Assembly: GCF_030409835.1 (NCBI RefSeq)
Contig: NZ_JAUFQO010000004.1
Coordinates: forward strand, 248,001-312,000
DNA: 64,000 bases
Reading direction: 5' to 3'
From: Lutimonas halocynthiae
GTDB lineage: Bacteria > Bacteroidota > Bacteroidia > Flavobacteriales > Flavobacteriaceae
Below are positions 63,036 to 64,000 of the stretch, one piece after another; within the stretch, counting starts at the first letter, position 1, and the number at the start of each line of letters is the position of its first letter. Both the position numbers and the translations under genes were made by a program. The notes beneath the pieces were generated by a model. That model was not told where the DNA came from, ran no database searches, and worked only from the letters and a program-made list of their open reading frames with translations.

Positions 63036-63135
63036 AGCCTTCGGAGGTGAACCCTTCACCTCCGAAGGCTTCACTTGCGAGGTGATCGGAGGTGAGGTGC
63101 TCACTTCCGATCACCTCACCTCCGATCACCTCGAG
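63032..63135. repeat. GC-rich modular palindromic repeat, copy B
   Basis: It fills the gap between two convergent genes. First, a perfect 20-bp inverted repeat with a three-base loop: 63032-63051 with 63055-63074, starting inside the stop codon of the CrtI-like gene. Second, an 18-bp inverted repeat with one mismatch: 63079-63096 with 63100-63117. Third, two copies of the 15-bp unit found in copy A (63104-63118 and 63119-63133), the last ending in CTCGAG (63130-63135). The core TTCGGAGGTGAA-NNN-TTCACCTCCGA is shared with copy A; only the loop differs (CCC against GGG). Confidence 0.88.
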
Positions 63136-63136
63136 A

Positions 63137-64000
63137 TTATTTAACTCTTGCTTCCAAATCCTTACGACTAATATGCAACAATCTTCCGATTGAATTTCCG
63201 TCTCTGAAAGATTGGGCTCTTAAACTAAGGTCACCAGCCGGAATTTCGAAAGGTCCCTCATATTTAATTCCAGTAGCTATTGGATAGGCATTGTCAATAG
63301 CGTAATACATTTCAATATCTTCAAACGGATTCTTTAACTCACACATGAGTTTTCTACCTTCATTATAAACCCGAACTTCAGGTTCATAAATTGTTTTCGC
63401 CACATTGATACCCTTCTGGTCAAATCTACTAAAATGAGATTCTGTTCTTCTAACAAAGCCTTCCCAATCCTTACTTTCTTTAGTACTCCATAATGCTTCA
63501 GATATGGCGAATGCTCTTGGGTAGGTCATGTAAAATGCATACGAAATACTCGGAACTGCTTCAGTCCAAAGATTCCCTTGCCCGCCTAAAATCAATTCAG
63601 GGTCTAAAACGAAATCTGGTACCGGTTCAAAACTGTAGGCTTTTTTAAGCGATAAATCAGAATAAATTTTATTCTCAACGCTATAATCTCCTTGCGTAAA
63701 GTCAAGGTATGTAAATTCATTTGGCGTCATGACTACCTTATGGCCAAGCCCCACGGCTTCAATTCCGCCTTTAGTTCCTCTCCAACTCATAACAGCTGCT
63801 CCATCGGCCAGCCCCCCGTCAAGGATTTCATCCCATCCGATCATTTTCTTTCCTTTGCTACTAATAATTTTTTCGACGCGTTTTACGAAATAACTTTGCA
63901 ATGCTTTGCCATCTTCTATGCCATTCTTTGCCATGAATTCCTGCACCTTTGCATCTTCTTCCCAATACCCATGATACGCTTCATCTCCACCCATGTGGAT
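63137..64000 (-). CDS. GH20 beta-N-acetylhexosaminidase, 3' part (runs off the right edge)
   Basis: The frame is open to base 64000, beginning ...IHMGGDEAYHGYW, so the 5' part of the gene is missing. The HxGGDE motif holds the catalytic Asp-Glu pair of family GH20. Later motifs are KKMIGWDEILDGGLADGAAVMSWRG, the active-site Trp and Tyr region NLWTEAVPSISYAFYMTYPRAFAISEALWS, and a C-terminal beta-rich tail (YAIDNAYPIATGIKYEGPFE) like the chitobiase C-terminal or Fn3-associated domain. It should release terminal GlcNAc or GalNAc from glycans or chitin oligomers. Its stop lies two bases from repeat copy B. Confidence 0.93.
   Translation of the reverse strand: MHMGGDEAYHGYWEEDAKVQEFMAKNGIEDGKALQSYFVKRVEKIISSKGKKMIGWDEILDGGLADGAAVMSWRGTKGGIEAVGLGHKVVMTPNEFTYLDFTQGDYSVENKIYSDLSLKKAYSFEPVPDFVLDPELILGGQGNLWTEAVPSISYAFYMTYPRAFAISEALWSTKESKDWEGFVRRTESHFSRFDQKGINVAKTIYEPEVRVYNEGRKLMCELKNPFEDIEMYYAIDNAYPIATGIKYEGPFEIPAGDLSLRAQSFRDGNSIGRLLHISRKDLEARVK

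Overview
The window is chromosomal DNA from a low-GC member of the Bacteroidota, most likely a marine or aquatic flavobacterium. The evidence is the complete gldK-gldL-gldM-gldN block (gliding motor and type IX secretion, confined to this phylum), many flavobacterial families (DUF5522, DUF3467, DUF4136, LptE next to SecG), promoters of the Bacteroidota type (TTTG, about 19 bases, TAnnTTTG), and an almost general lack of Shine-Dalgarno sequences except before rpsU. I cannot name the genus. I see no insertion sequence, prophage, integron or CRISPR array.

Layout. 1-6.3 kb: the start of an exported protein, an AraC regulator, a lipoprotein sulfatase, a Spy-like periplasmic protein, a glucosaminidase/LysM lipoprotein with a PLP enzyme, and two small accessory genes. 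6.3-9.7 kb: ABC-F ATPase, DUF983 membrane protein and an FAD amino-acid-oxidase-like enzyme. 9.8-18.4 kb: a GC-rich palindromic repeat, then (minus strand) topA, a degenerate arginase-fold protein and gldKLMN. 18.7-25.3 kb (plus strand): miaB, a sigma-54 activator, lptE, an unknown gene, secG and groESL. 25.3-28.3 kb: DUF962, DUF2461 and a 620-residue exported protein of unknown role. 28.3-33.7 kb: a five-gene biotin operon, bioF-bioD-bioA-KAS-bioB, with a ketoacyl synthase in place of bioC/bioH. 33.7-47.3 kb: one long minus-strand gene-expression block: tRNA-Thr, Tyr, Gly, Thr, tuf, tRNA-Trp, secE, nusG, rplK, rplA, rplJ, rplL, rpoB, rpoC, then DUF3467. 47.4-48.9 kb: rpsU, a tyrosine recombinase and a hibernation factor. 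49-54.7 kb: an EEP-fold hydrolase, a small membrane protein, a class A penicillin-binding protein and two exported proteins. 54.8-58.9 kb: molybdate ABC transporter, DUF1572 protein and aquaporin. 59.3-64 kb: a NagX-like membrane protein, a slipin, a CrtI-like flavoprotein and the 3' part of a GH20 hexosaminidase.

How it fits together. Most of the window is core housekeeping (translation, transcription, envelope building, protein folding, biotin, molybdate). The accessory colour comes from the sulfatase, GH20 enzyme and NagX homologue, which suggest use of sulfated or amino-sugar glycans, and from the gliding and T9SS motor that would export such enzymes.

The signals I found most worth following are: a modular GGAGGTGA/TCACCTCC palindromic repeat family seen twice; the lone strong Shine-Dalgarno before rpsU; a probably catalytically dead arginase-fold protein fixed beside gldKLMN; the ketoacyl synthase in the biotin operon; and a terminator abutting the promoter of the tRNA-tuf operon.
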